This document shows, piece by piece, positions 13,316 to 19,880 of a DNA stretch of 23,480 nucleotides. The first letter of the stretch is position 1. Every line of letters begins with the position of its first letter. The notes under the pieces are model-generated. The model was not told where the DNA came from and did no database searches. It saw only the letters and a program-made list of their open reading frames with translations. The stretch covers positions 1 through 23,480 of IMG/VR virus record IMGVR_UViG_3300033979_000587. One strand, 5' to 3'. The translations under genes and the position numbers were made by a program. Source of the stretch: a virus.

Positions 13316-14259
13316 AGGCCACTCCCTACCGCACCGTCCGCGATGGCGTCATCAGCCGCATGGGCATCGACCCTGCGCAGCCGCTCATGGCTTCGCAGGC
13401 CACGGCGCTCGCGGAGTATCTCACCACCGCCGCCGCCACCGCTTGGACATTCTTTGATTGGCCCGAGGTTTATTTGACTGAGGCCCGAACGCCGGTGGGC
13501 GATGGCTACGCGCCGGGCATTTTTACCTACGAGTCGGATTATGTTGGCACGACCTCTTACATTGGCCGTGCCGTGCAGGGATCGTCGTTCGCTGATCTCG
13601 AATGGCGAATCAAACGCGTCACCACGACCGCAGCGGGAGACCTGCTGAATATCGACACGGCGGAGAATGTCGCATGGAACGACCGCCTGACCGCGACCTA
13701 CATCGAGACCAGCGAGAATGCCCCAGCCGAGGAGTTCATTCCCTATGTGCTGCTGGTGCAAAATGGCATGAAGGTGATCGGCAATGTGCTCAAGGTTTAT
13801 GACATCAAGCCCGACGAGGGCCGTGTCACTAAGTCTCTCTCCTTTGTTGTCACCGACGACCGCATCCTCATCACCGATACGGACTACATCTCTGGCCAAG
13901 TCTGGGTCGAGTTCTCACTACCGCAGCCCCGCTTCACAGCGACCGCTTTCAACTCCTCCACCGCCTATGCAGCGGGCGACCTCGTTTACTACAACACCAC
14001 CGGCGATTGCTACGAAGCCCTCGCCGACACCACCGGCAATCTCCCGACCAATGAGGAGTTCTGGCTACGCCACCGCATCCCCGCCTTCCTCGCTGATTAC
14101 CTTAAATTTTACGCACTCGCCGAGACGCTTTCCGAGGACGGCCAGATGGACAAGGCCAACTACCAGTTCGCCCGAGCCGAAGGCATCCTCCAGCAGCGAA
14201 TGGACGACGCCTGGCTGCGCAAAGGCGAGGTCCGCCGCTGGTCCGCTTCGTTCCAATAA
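13312..14259 (+). CDS. Head-tail adaptor-like protein with carbohydrate-binding-like insert
   Basis: This encodes 315 aa; the start is set by the AAGGAGG site and ATGA overlap. Residues 1-50 (TVRDGVISRMGIDPAQPL, with an AEYLTTAAATAWTFFDWPEV helix) and the C-terminal helices 257-310 (ADYLKFYALAETLSEDGQMD, then RAEGILQQRMDD) resemble head-completion/adaptor proteins that sit under the portal. Between them, about 100-205 is a beta-rich body. At about 211-256, AFNSSTAYAAGDLVYYNTTG plus CYEALADTTGNLP and FWLRHRIP resembles a CBM5/12-type aromatic carbohydrate-binding module. Such modules occur in phage tail proteins. Adaptor role is inferred from position after the portal. Codons here contain more G and T than in the portal. 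Confidence 0.65.
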   Translation: MKATPYRTVRDGVISRMGIDPAQPLMASQATALAEYLTTAAATAWTFFDWPEVYLTEARTPVGDGYAPGIFTYESDYVGTTSYIGRAVQGSSFADLEWRIKRVTTTAAGDLLNIDTAENVAWNDRLTATYIETSENAPAEEFIPYVLLVQNGMKVIGNVLKVYDIKPDEGRVTKSLSFVVTDDRILITDTDYISGQVWVEFSLPQPRFTATAFNSSTAYAAGDLVYYNTTGDCYEALADTTGNLPTNEEFWLRHRIPAFLADYLKFYALAETLSEDGQMDKANYQFARAEGILQQRMDDAWLRKGEVRRWSASFQ

Positions 14260-14298
14260 TCACCCCTTGACACCCTCTCCCATAATTAAATTAACGAC

Positions 14299-14586
14299 AT
14301 GAGCAACCCCACCGTCCAGATCGCCGCCCGTTCCTCCTCAGGCATCGTGCAACCCGTCCAAGCCACTCCTGATGGGGCTCTGCGAGTCACCACCGGATTT
14401 CCAGTTCCTCTCTACGACAAGTTTGAAGTCTTCAAAGTCGGTGCCACGAACAACACCAATTACACCGAATACTCCTTCGCTGGCACCGCAGTCGCCCGCA
14501 TCCGCATGACCTATTTCGGCGGCGTTCCCACGACAGACAACGCCCAGCTCCAGACCTCATTCGTTCAGTATCCCCCCTTCGCGTAA
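14299..14586 (+). CDS. Small virion-type protein, unknown
   Basis: This encodes 95 aa. The N-terminal pattern (VQIAARSSSGIVQPVQATPD, followed by GALRVTTG) is one I recall from small phage structural or decoration proteins. The remainder is beta-rich (VEF-type strands, YTEYSFAGTAVARIRMTYFG). No function is established. A 39-base leader separates it from the adaptor gene; it contains TTGACA (14267-14272) but no properly spaced -10. The next gene begins 2 bases after its stop. Confidence 0.6.
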   Translation: MSNPTVQIAARSSSGIVQPVQATPDGALRVTTGFPVPLYDKFEVFKVGATNNTNYTEYSFAGTAVARIRMTYFGGVPTTDNAQLQTSFVQYPPFA

Positions 14587-14588
14587 CC

Positions 14589-14861
14589 ATGTCGCAAGTT
14601 TCGTTCGATCCCCTCACTGGCACGATGATCAGCACCACCGCCCAGGTGGCGCAGCTCGACTCCTCGGGCCAAGTCTCCGGCTCGATGATTCCCGACGAGT
14701 TCGACGATGTGCAGACTTTCCCCGCCGTGGCCGACTTCCCCGCGCCTGGCTTGGTCGGCCGCATTTACTTTCCCGCAGATACCAACCTCCCACACCGTTG
14801 GGACCCCGAAACCCTTTCCTACATACCCATCGTCGCCGATTCGGACGGCGGTGAGTTTTAG
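14589..14861 (+). CDS. Small fibre/appendage-associated protein
   Basis: This encodes 90 aa. The second half, VQTFPAVADFPAPGLVGRIY followed by FPADTNLPHRWD and SYIPI, follows the common phage fibre motif 'FPA.G..G.IY...DTN..YRW....Y..I' found in many tail-fibre and baseplate proteins. The first half is Ser/Thr/Gln-rich (SSGQVSGSMIPDEFDD). It probably contributes a small beta module to, or helps assemble, the fibre encoded downstream. The start 2 bases after the previous stop suggests co-translation. The exact role is unknown. Confidence 0.6.
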   Translation: MSQVSFDPLTGTMISTTAQVAQLDSSGQVSGSMIPDEFDDVQTFPAVADFPAPGLVGRIYFPADTNLPHRWDPETLSYIPIVADSDGGEF

Positions 14862-14901
14862 GACTAACCCCGCAGAACAACCCCAATACCCCTAAAACAT
14901 C

Positions 14902-15729
14902 ATGGCAAATATCAGAATCAAACGCCGCTTGACCGGCGCAGCAGGAGCCCCCGCAAGTCTTCTTTCGGGAGAGCCAGCATACAACAAAGTTGACGGAATC
15001 CTCTACATCGGCGACGGCTCCGCAGTCGTGCCAGTCGGTGGTGCCCACTACGCGACCGCAGCAGCCCTCGCCAGCGAGAGCAGCGCCCGCACATCGGCAA
15101 TCTCCTCGGAGAACTCCCGTGCCGTTGCAGCGGAGCAAGCCCTCGGCACACGCATCGACAATGTTCTCTCGAATGTTGACAGTGCAGCCCTGGATAGCTT
15201 GACAGAGGTTGTGAGCGCTTTCCAGAGCGCAGATTCCAGCTTGAACGGAGCCATCACCTCCCTCTCTAACAGCGCCTCCTCGGCCCTCACAGCCGAAGTC
15301 AACCGCGCCACCGCAGCCGAGCAAGCGCTTGATGGCCGTGTCACCACAGCCGAGAGCGACATCAACGCCCTTGAGTCCCGTGCCACCAGCATCGAAGGTG
15401 CTGCCTCGACCCTCGCAGGCCGTGTCACCACAGCAGAGAATGACATCAACGCCATCGAGTCCGCAGCGACAACTCTCTCTGGCCGTGTCACCACAGCAGA
15501 GAGCGACATCGACTCCATCGAATCCGCTGCCACCACCCTCGCGGGTCGTGTGACCACAGCCGAGTCCGACATCAACGCCATCGAGTCCGCCGCAACGACC
15601 CTCGCCGGTCGTGTGACGACTGCCGAAGGCAACATCACCTCCGAGGCCAGCACACGCGCTTCGGCCGACTCAGCTCTCGATTCGCGTTTGGGCGCCATCG
15701 AGGCAGAAGTCGACGGCGGCAGCTTCTGA
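14902..15729 (+). CDS. Coiled-coil tail-fibre protein with heptad-spaced tandem repeats
   Basis: This encodes 275 aa. Residues 1-47 (IKRRLTGAAGAPASLLSGEP, then YIGDGSAVVPVGG) match the N-terminal attachment domain common to phage fibres and tropism determinants. The remainder is a long coiled coil. GRVTTAE starts at residues 145, 173, 194, 215 and 236, giving spacings of 28, 21, 21 and 21, all multiples of seven. The unit is about GRVTTAESDINAIESAATTL, as expected for a trimeric fibre shaft. The chain stops soon after the shaft with DGGSF, so there is no receptor-binding head domain; that may be supplied by downstream proteins. It is followed by a terminator-like hairpin. Confidence 0.75.
   Translation: MANIRIKRRLTGAAGAPASLLSGEPAYNKVDGILYIGDGSAVVPVGGAHYATAAALASESSARTSAISSENSRAVAAEQALGTRIDNVLSNVDSAALDSLTEVVSAFQSADSSLNGAITSLSNSASSALTAEVNRATAAEQALDGRVTTAESDINALESRATSIEGAASTLAGRVTTAENDINAIESAATTLSGRVTTAESDIDSIESAATTLAGRVTTAESDINAIESAATTLAGRVTTAEGNITSEASTRASADSALDSRLGAIEAEVDGGSF
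15418..15669 (+). repeat. 63-base tandem repeats in the fibre gene
   Basis: Units starting at 15418, 15481, 15544 and 15607 each encode about 21 residues (three heptads) of coiled coil beginning GRVTTAE. The units are similar but not identical in DNA, and the last diverges after its first third. A fifth motif at residue 145 is offset by 28 residues. Repeat-number change would shorten or lengthen the fibre without breaking the frame. Confidence 0.75.
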
Positions 15730-15749
15730 TAGCTCCCCTCCCTCCCCAC

Positions 15750-15799
15750 AGCGGCGGTGCGGTTCCAACCCGCCCGCCGCTCCACGGGGCCCCTTTCTT
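15750..15799 (+). terminator. Terminator-like hairpin after the coiled-coil fibre gene
   Basis: AGCGGCGG (15750-15757) pairs with CCGCCGCT (15774-15781). After a T bulge, GCGG (15759-15762) pairs with CCGC (15770-15773) around a 7-base loop. GGGGCCCC and a T-rich CCCCTTTCTT follow. The hairpin is perfect apart from the bulge but the T-run is weak and not adjacent, so partial termination or transcript-end protection is likely. Confidence 0.5.
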
Positions 15800-15829
15800 A
15801 AAACTTAATCCTTAAAACTTAAAACTTCC
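15795..15829. repeat. AT-rich CTTAAAACTTAA-type leader repeat, copy A
   Basis: TTCTTAAAACTTAATC is followed by two further CTTAAAACTT-type units and ends just before the ATG at 15833. A close relative lies at 19296-19330, again directly before a start codon. The motif stands out from the GC-rich surroundings and offers no Shine-Dalgarno site. Confidence 0.7.
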
Positions 15830-15832
15830 CTC

Positions 15833-16201
15833 ATGGCCACGGTCATAAAACTCCTGCGAAGCACGGTCCCAGGCCGAGTCCCCACCGCCGCCCAAGTGGC
15901 CCAAGGGAGCCTCGCCTTGAACTTGGCCGACCGCCGCCTTTTCAGCAAAGACCACAACAACGAAGTTTTTAGAATAGCCCGCCCCCGCGACCCCAGCGAC
16001 TACCAGCTCCTCCACGCTGCGGACGGTAACCACCTCTACCTCGGCCGCCTCGCCTGGGACGACTACCCCGCCACCGGCCCAGCAGAGGATTCCACCGCCT
16101 GGACTATCTACCGCATCACCACCAACTCCGCAGGCGATGTCGTCTCGGAGCAATCCGCCACCGGCGCGTGGGCGAACAAGGGGAATTTGAATTATGATTA
16201 G
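15833..16201 (+). CDS. Tail-fibre/appendage protein, short
   Basis: This encodes 122 aa. The N-terminus (VIKLLRSTVPGRVPTAAQVA, followed by GSLALNLADRRLFSKD) is a classic phage fibre attachment motif, related to that at the start of the gene at 14902. The C-terminal part (WTIYRITTNSAGDVVSEQSA, then TGAWANKGNLNYD) is another widespread tail-fibre motif. The middle has LHAADGNHLYLGRLAWDDYP. It is probably an adaptor segment linking a fibre to the tail. An AT-rich repeat replaces a ribosome site. It overlaps the next gene by 8 bases. Confidence 0.65.
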   Translation: MATVIKLLRSTVPGRVPTAAQVAQGSLALNLADRRLFSKDHNNEVFRIARPRDPSDYQLLHAADGNHLYLGRLAWDDYPATGPAEDSTAWTIYRITTNSAGDVVSEQSATGAWANKGNLNYD

Positions 16202-17015
16202 CCCACTCTACGGCCAACTCTCCCCGCTGCGCGTGCCGACAAAAGCCGTGCGCCAGCCCGTTTCCGATGCCCATGCAGAAGCCTATTTAGTAGCCGTGGA
16301 AGCCGCCGATTTAAATCTCATCGAGGATTCCGTCGCCGAAGCGATCAATAATTTCGTCGTCGGCTGCAAAGCCGATGGCATCTGGAGCGCCCTCAAAGCC
16401 TCCTGCATTCTCGCTGGCGCACGCACTCTCTCTGGTGCGCTCGTCCCACTCGTCGGCACGGCTCCAAGTCCTGTCAATTTTCTTCCCGCCGATTATTCTC
16501 GGAAAACAGGTTTAAAAGGGAATGCCACAACAAAACGACTAAATACAAATCGCGCCGATAATGCTGACCCGCAAAACTCAAAGCATTTTGCAGTTTATCA
16601 AACCGAATCGGAAATTCGCAATTTAACCGGAAGCATCGCCAAAACAGCGATTTCGGGGGGAAATGCGTTAACATCCAGTGAATTGTTGACTTTTAACCAT
16701 GGACGCCGTTTCCGCCTAAACTCTGCCGCCGCAATTGCCACCGATACCGTCAGTTCGCTTTATTTCTGGGGCGCAAGCCGCAGCGGTGCATCGGCTCAAG
16801 TCATGCGGTTCAATGGTGCAAACACCAACTCGACGCTTGCCTCATCAACACCACCAACATCGGTGATTGGCGTATTTTCTAGAGGAGGAGCAAGCATCTC
16901 GTCGCCTTCGGATGCGAGGATATCATTTTACTCCATCGGCGAAAACCTCAACCTCGCCCTCCTCGATTCCCGTGTGTCCACCCTCATGACCGACCTCGCC
17001 GCCGCCATACCATGA
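16194..17015 (+). CDS. Putative tail appendage/receptor-binding protein
   Basis: This encodes 273 aa. An AAGGGG site lies shortly before the ATG. The N-terminal 100 residues are helical (EAYLVAVEAADLNLIEDSVA; IWSALKASCILAGARTL). The C-terminal two thirds look like a beta-sandwich: FLPADYSRKTGLKGNATTKR, HFAVYQTESEIRN, SSLYFWGASRSGAS, FSRGG and ARISFYSIGENLNLALLDSR. This resembles lectin- or concanavalin-like domains that I recall in phage tail proteins. The DNA at about 16480-16700 is markedly richer in A and T, suggesting the binding domain was exchanged. Receptor binding is inferred. The stop overlaps the next ATG. Confidence 0.6.
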   Translation: MISPLYGQLSPLRVPTKAVRQPVSDAHAEAYLVAVEAADLNLIEDSVAEAINNFVVGCKADGIWSALKASCILAGARTLSGALVPLVGTAPSPVNFLPADYSRKTGLKGNATTKRLNTNRADNADPQNSKHFAVYQTESEIRNLTGSIAKTAISGGNALTSSELLTFNHGRRFRLNSAAAIATDTVSSLYFWGASRSGASAQVMRFNGANTNSTLASSTPPTSVIGVFSRGGASISSPSDARISFYSIGENLNLALLDSRVSTLMTDLAAAIP

Positions 17016-17326
17016 CACTCGCCGACCTCCTCCCGCAGACTGTAACCTACGAGACCGCGAAAGACCTTGCGCTGATCTTCTCGCCTGAACTCGCAGCGCA
17101 ATTCTCCGCCGTCCAAGCTCTACACGGACATCCTCGATTTATAGTCGAGCCCGTCGATCTGGTCGATGGCCGCAAAATGCTCTGCGCGGATTTGCTGACC
17201 GAAGTCGGCCCCGGCGGGATTTACTCCGGCGGATTTGCGCATCTCCCCAGCGAGCTTTTCCCGCTCGTCGAAGTCCTCCCCATGTCCGAAGTCCTGCCAC
17301 TACTCCCGCAACCCGAAGAAATCTAA
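17012..17326 (+). CDS. Small protein between fibre genes, unknown
   Basis: This encodes 104 aa. It is hydrophobic and acidic, with TVTYETAKDLALIFSPELAA, HGHPRFIVEPVDLVDGRKML and a C-terminal run of Val/Leu/Pro (LVEVLPMSEVLPLLPQPEEI). The ATGA overlap with the preceding appendage gene suggests co-translation and perhaps complex formation, such as a fibre chaperone or small subunit, by inference only. It is followed by a 14-base leader made only of C and A. Confidence 0.55.
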   Translation: MTLADLLPQTVTYETAKDLALIFSPELAAQFSAVQALHGHPRFIVEPVDLVDGRKMLCADLLTEVGPGGIYSGGFAHLPSELFPLVEVLPMSEVLPLLPQPEEI

Positions 17327-17340
17327 CCCAACCCACACCC
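17327..17340 (+). promoter_or_regulatory. C/A-only leader of the repeat-rich fibre gene
   Basis: CCCAACCCACACCC fills the whole gap between the previous TAA and the ATG at 17341. It contains no G or T and hence no Shine-Dalgarno site, like the leaders at 2945-2963 and, nearly, 9759-9794. Confidence 0.4.
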
Positions 17341-18759
17341 ATGCTCGAACAAGTCTCAACCTCCGTTAAGTTCCTGGCTTTTTTTACAGCCACCAAAACC
17401 GGCAAGACCGGACTCACCGTCACGGTCGATATCTACAACCCAAGCGGCACGCAGATCGTGACCGCAGGCAGCGCCACCGCCCTCGGCGGCGGGCTGTATA
17501 GCTACACGCTCTCGACCGACAATTCAACGGAGGGCGAATACGCCGCCATCTTCAAAACCACCGACGCCACCGTGGACGCCCAGCACATCCCAAGCCTCTG
17601 GGTCCTCGGTCGCGCTGGAGTCGAAAACCTCGACGCCGCCACCAGCACCCGCCTCGCTTCATCGGGCTACACCGCCCCAGCGAACTCAGACATCTCGGCA
17701 ATCAAGGCCAAAACCGACAACTTGCCAGCAAGCCCTGCAGCCGTCAGCGACATACCAACCGCCGACATCGCCGCCATCAAGAGCAAGACAGACAACCTCC
17801 CCAGCGACCCCGCAGACCAAAGCCTCGTCGAGTCCGCCATCTCCGCCCTCTCGATCCCGACCGCCGCTTCGGTAGCATCCGCCGTCCGCACCGAACTCAC
17901 GGAGATTTCCAACCTCGACGCAACGATCTCGAGCCGTTCAACCCTCACGACCGGCGACCTCCCTAGCGTGCCGAGCGCGGCCTCGGTAGCCACCGCCGTC
18001 CGCACCGAGTTGACCGAAATCTCGAACCTCGACGCCAGCGTCTCGAGCCGTCTCGCTTCGGCGTCTTACACAGCGCCAGCAAACTCGGACATCACCGCGA
18101 TTAAGAGCAAAACCGACAACCTCCCGGCCTCGCCCGCAGCGGTCTCGGACATCCCGACCACCGCGCAAATCGCAACGGCAGTCGAAGGATCACTCCTCAA
18201 CGAAGCCGACGGTTCAGCCGTGCTCAACGCCATCGTGGGCGCAATCGGGAACACCAACCTCAGCGAAGTTTCCCTCGTCGCTGCCGTCCGTGCCGACCTC
18301 GAGCGCGCTGGAGGTAAGATCGACAGCATCCCGACATCCTCGGCGCCATCAGCCTCAACAGTGGCCGGAGCTGTGCGAACTGAACTCGCAACAGAACTCG
18401 GGCGTCTGGATGCCTCGGTGTCTTCGAGACTCTCGCCATCCGGCACGCTTGCCACGGTGACAAACCTCACGAACGCGCCGGCATCAGTCACTCCCGCCGA
18501 CATCTGGGACTACAATGCCCGCACGCTCACCAGCGCCAGCGGACCGACAGCGGTCGAGATTCGCCAGGAGATCGACGCCAATTCCACCAAACTGGATGTC
18601 GCCGTCGGAACCCGCCTCGCCGGTTCGGCCTACACCGCGCCAGCAAACAGCGATGTAGCCGCGATCAAAGGCAAAACGGATCTGCTCGAGACAACCCGTT
18701 TGGCGCAGTGCAGCACCGTCGCCACCACCGGAGCCCAACTCGCCGCCGCGCTGAGCTAA
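17341..18759 (+). CDS. Repeat-rich tail-fibre-like structural protein
   Basis: This encodes 472 aa. Residues 1-90 look like a beta-sandwich, Ig-like attachment domain (SVKFLAFFTATKTGKTGLTV, then VDIYNPSG and GLYSYTLSTDN). The rest is built of repeats. YTAPANSD starts at residues 110, 243 and 431, each followed by AIK.KTD. VRTEL followed by the (N/R)LDA..SSR motif occurs three times (from about 182, 220 and 345). Such proteins are common in metagenomic phages next to fibre genes. A fibre or spike shaft role is likely; no enzyme motif is seen. The repeats, being in-frame, could vary in number. Confidence 0.6.
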   Translation: MLEQVSTSVKFLAFFTATKTGKTGLTVTVDIYNPSGTQIVTAGSATALGGGLYSYTLSTDNSTEGEYAAIFKTTDATVDAQHIPSLWVLGRAGVENLDAATSTRLASSGYTAPANSDISAIKAKTDNLPASPAAVSDIPTADIAAIKSKTDNLPSDPADQSLVESAISALSIPTAASVASAVRTELTEISNLDATISSRSTLTTGDLPSVPSAASVATAVRTELTEISNLDASVSSRLASASYTAPANSDITAIKSKTDNLPASPAAVSDIPTTAQIATAVEGSLLNEADGSAVLNAIVGAIGNTNLSEVSLVAAVRADLERAGGKIDSIPTSSAPSASTVAGAVRTELATELGRLDASVSSRLSPSGTLATVTNLTNAPASVTPADIWDYNARTLTSASGPTAVEIRQEIDANSTKLDVAVGTRLAGSAYTAPANSDVAAIKGKTDLLETTRLAQCSTVATTGAQLAAALS

Positions 18760-18761
18760 CA

Positions 18762-18944
18762 ATGGACACCCAACAAGCCACAGCCTCGTTCACCGGCCTG
18801 CTCGCTACAGCGACGGGGCTCACGGTCTCCATGCTGCCAGAGCTGGAAGCGTGGCTGCGTGTCGCCTCGCTCGTCATCGGCTGCCTCGTCGGCCTCGCCT
18901 CGCTCTACGCAATTCTACGCAACAGAAAACACCCCCATGAATAA
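18762..18944 (+). CDS. Small membrane protein, holin candidate 1
   Basis: This encodes 60 aa. It has one clear membrane segment at about 33-52 (RVASLVIGCLVGLASLYAIL), a weaker hydrophobic stretch at 10-26, and a basic C-terminus (RNRKHPHE). These are the size and layout of small holins, which open the inner membrane and time lysis. It starts 2 bases after the fibre stop and overlaps the next membrane gene by 8 bases. The alternatives are an antiholin or pinholin, since a second holin-like gene follows at once. Confidence 0.6.
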   Translation: MDTQQATASFTGLLATATGLTVSMLPELEAWLRVASLVIGCLVGLASLYAILRNRKHPHE

Positions 18945-19104
18945 AATCCTCTCACACTTAAAACAAAAATCCACCTGGGCTGGCATCGCCTCGCTCGTAG
19001 CCCTCACCGGTTGGCAGGTTAGCCCCGACCAATTTTCGGCCATTAGCGCCGTGATCATCGCGCTCGCAGGAGCCTACGAGGTGATCCGCAACGAGAAGAA
19101 ATGA
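18937..19104 (+). CDS. Small membrane protein, holin candidate 2
   Basis: This encodes 55 aa: KSTWAGIASLVALTGWQVSP followed by DQFSAI and a second hydrophobic helix (VIIALAGAYEVI), then basic RNEKK. The pattern 'STW.GI..L....G....P......I...I....G.YEV.R.E' is typical of small two-segment phage holins. It overlaps the preceding membrane gene by 8 bases and the next gene by ATGA. Tandem membrane genes of this kind often form a holin/antiholin pair. Confidence 0.65.
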   Translation: MNKILSHLKQKSTWAGIASLVALTGWQVSPDQFSAISAVIIALAGAYEVIRNEKK

Positions 19105-19265
19105 ACGCCCCAGCCAAGGTCTCTGCGATGGCTCTGCTGATCGGCTACATTTTTGTGACCATCTCGTTTTTGACCGGCTGCTCCACGCTCGGCATTTCTC
19201 TCGAAACCGACTACGGCAGGTTTTCTTACACCCTCCCCGAAATCCCCGCGCTCAAGGACAAGTGA
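19101..19265 (+). CDS. Small lipoprotein of the lysis cassette (spanin-like candidate)
   Basis: This encodes 54 aa and is easily missed because of its length. It has a signal sequence (residues about 8-26, SAMALLIGYIFVTISF) and a lipobox LTGC with the lipidated Cys at 27. A short soluble tail follows (GISLETDYGRFSYTLPEI). In double-membrane hosts, short lipoproteins next to holins are often outer spanins that help fuse membranes. No inner-spanin partner with a coiled coil is seen, so spanin function is a hypothesis. ATGA joins it to the holin gene. Its TGA stop lies in dispersed repeat copy 3. Confidence 0.65.
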   Translation: MNAPAKVSAMALLIGYIFVTISFLTGCSTLGISLETDYGRFSYTLPEIPALKDK

Positions 19266-19295
19266 CCACAGAGGACACAGAGAGCACAGAGGCGG
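19263..19295 (+). repeat. Dispersed repeat, copy 3 (lysis cassette)
   Basis: The copy begins TGACCACAGAGGACACAGAG, identical over 20 bases to copy 2, then diverges. Its first TGA is the stop codon of the lipoprotein gene. It is followed at once by the AT-rich leader repeat at 19296-19330, so the two repeat types sit side by side here. Confidence 0.75.
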
Positions 19296-19330
19296 AACTT
19301 AAAACTTAATTCTTAATTCTTAAAACTTCT
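19296..19330. repeat. AT-rich CTTAAAACTTAA-type leader repeat, copy B
   Basis: AACTTAAAACTTAATTC is followed by TTAATTCTTAAAACTTCT, ending one base before the ATG at 19332. It shares CTTAAAACTTAAT and CTTAAAACTTC with copy A at 15795-15829. Both lie directly in front of a start codon. Confidence 0.7.
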
Positions 19331-19331
19331 G

Positions 19332-19880
19332 ATGCTCCCCCCGAGCCGCCCCCAGCAAGCCAAATCCAAGACGCAAGCCCTGCTTGTAAAAGCTCGCGTC
19401 GCCGATGAGGTCGCGCTGGTGGGTATTCGCGGCTACTACCGCGCAACGATGGGTGATCCGGCCAAGAACGACCGAGGCATCTATGATGACGCCATTTTTC
19501 TCGTTTCGCCAAACGCCTACGCAACATTCAACGCCAACACCGATCCCTCGATCCGCCGCCAAGGCATCGCTGTGCTGAAACCCGGCGTCCACCGCTACCG
19601 CAAAGGCAAGCACGGCCTCAGCAAGCCCGGCGGCGGCTACCCCGCCCTCCGCCCCGCCACGCCTGGCGAACAACTCCCTGTCCACCGCGACGGCGAAGGC
19701 GACTCCATGGGTATCGCCATCAACATCCACAAGGGCGGCACCCGCACCACAAGCAGCGAAGGCTGCCAGACGATCCACCCCAGCCAATGGCCCGCGTTCG
19801 TTGCCCTGGTCTACTCCGAGATGGACCGCGCCAATCAGAAAACCATCCCCTATTTACTCGTCGAGGAGGGCAACGCATGA
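19332..19880 (+). CDS. Putative endolysin, L,D-transpeptidase-like
   Basis: This encodes 182 aa. The C-terminal half has the L,D-transpeptidase (YkuD-like) signature order: INIHKGG with His133, then TSSEGCQTI with Cys145, comparable to HxG...S-x-GC-x-x-I. The N-terminal half contains GIRGYYRATMGDPAKNDRGI with YDDAIFLV and NTDPSIRRQGIAVLKPGVHR. The pattern is one I recall from phage proteins next to holins, often called endolysin or left unnamed. If it acts on peptidoglycan it could cleave or exchange peptide cross-links. It follows holin-like genes and a lipoprotein, which supports lysis. No signal peptide is seen, so a holin would be needed for release. The start rests on the first ATG after the AT-rich leader. 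Confidence 0.55.
   Translation: MLPPSRPQQAKSKTQALLVKARVADEVALVGIRGYYRATMGDPAKNDRGIYDDAIFLVSPNAYATFNANTDPSIRRQGIAVLKPGVHRYRKGKHGLSKPGGGYPALRPATPGEQLPVHRDGEGDSMGIAINIHKGGTRTTSSEGCQTIHPSQWPAFVALVYSEMDRANQKTIPYLLVEEGNA

Noticed and set aside
14267-14295. TTGACA followed by AT-rich DNA as a promoter before the gene at 14299
   Set aside because: The best -10-like hexamer (TAATTA) is only 10 bases from TTGACA, and nothing TATAAT-like lies 16-18 bases away.
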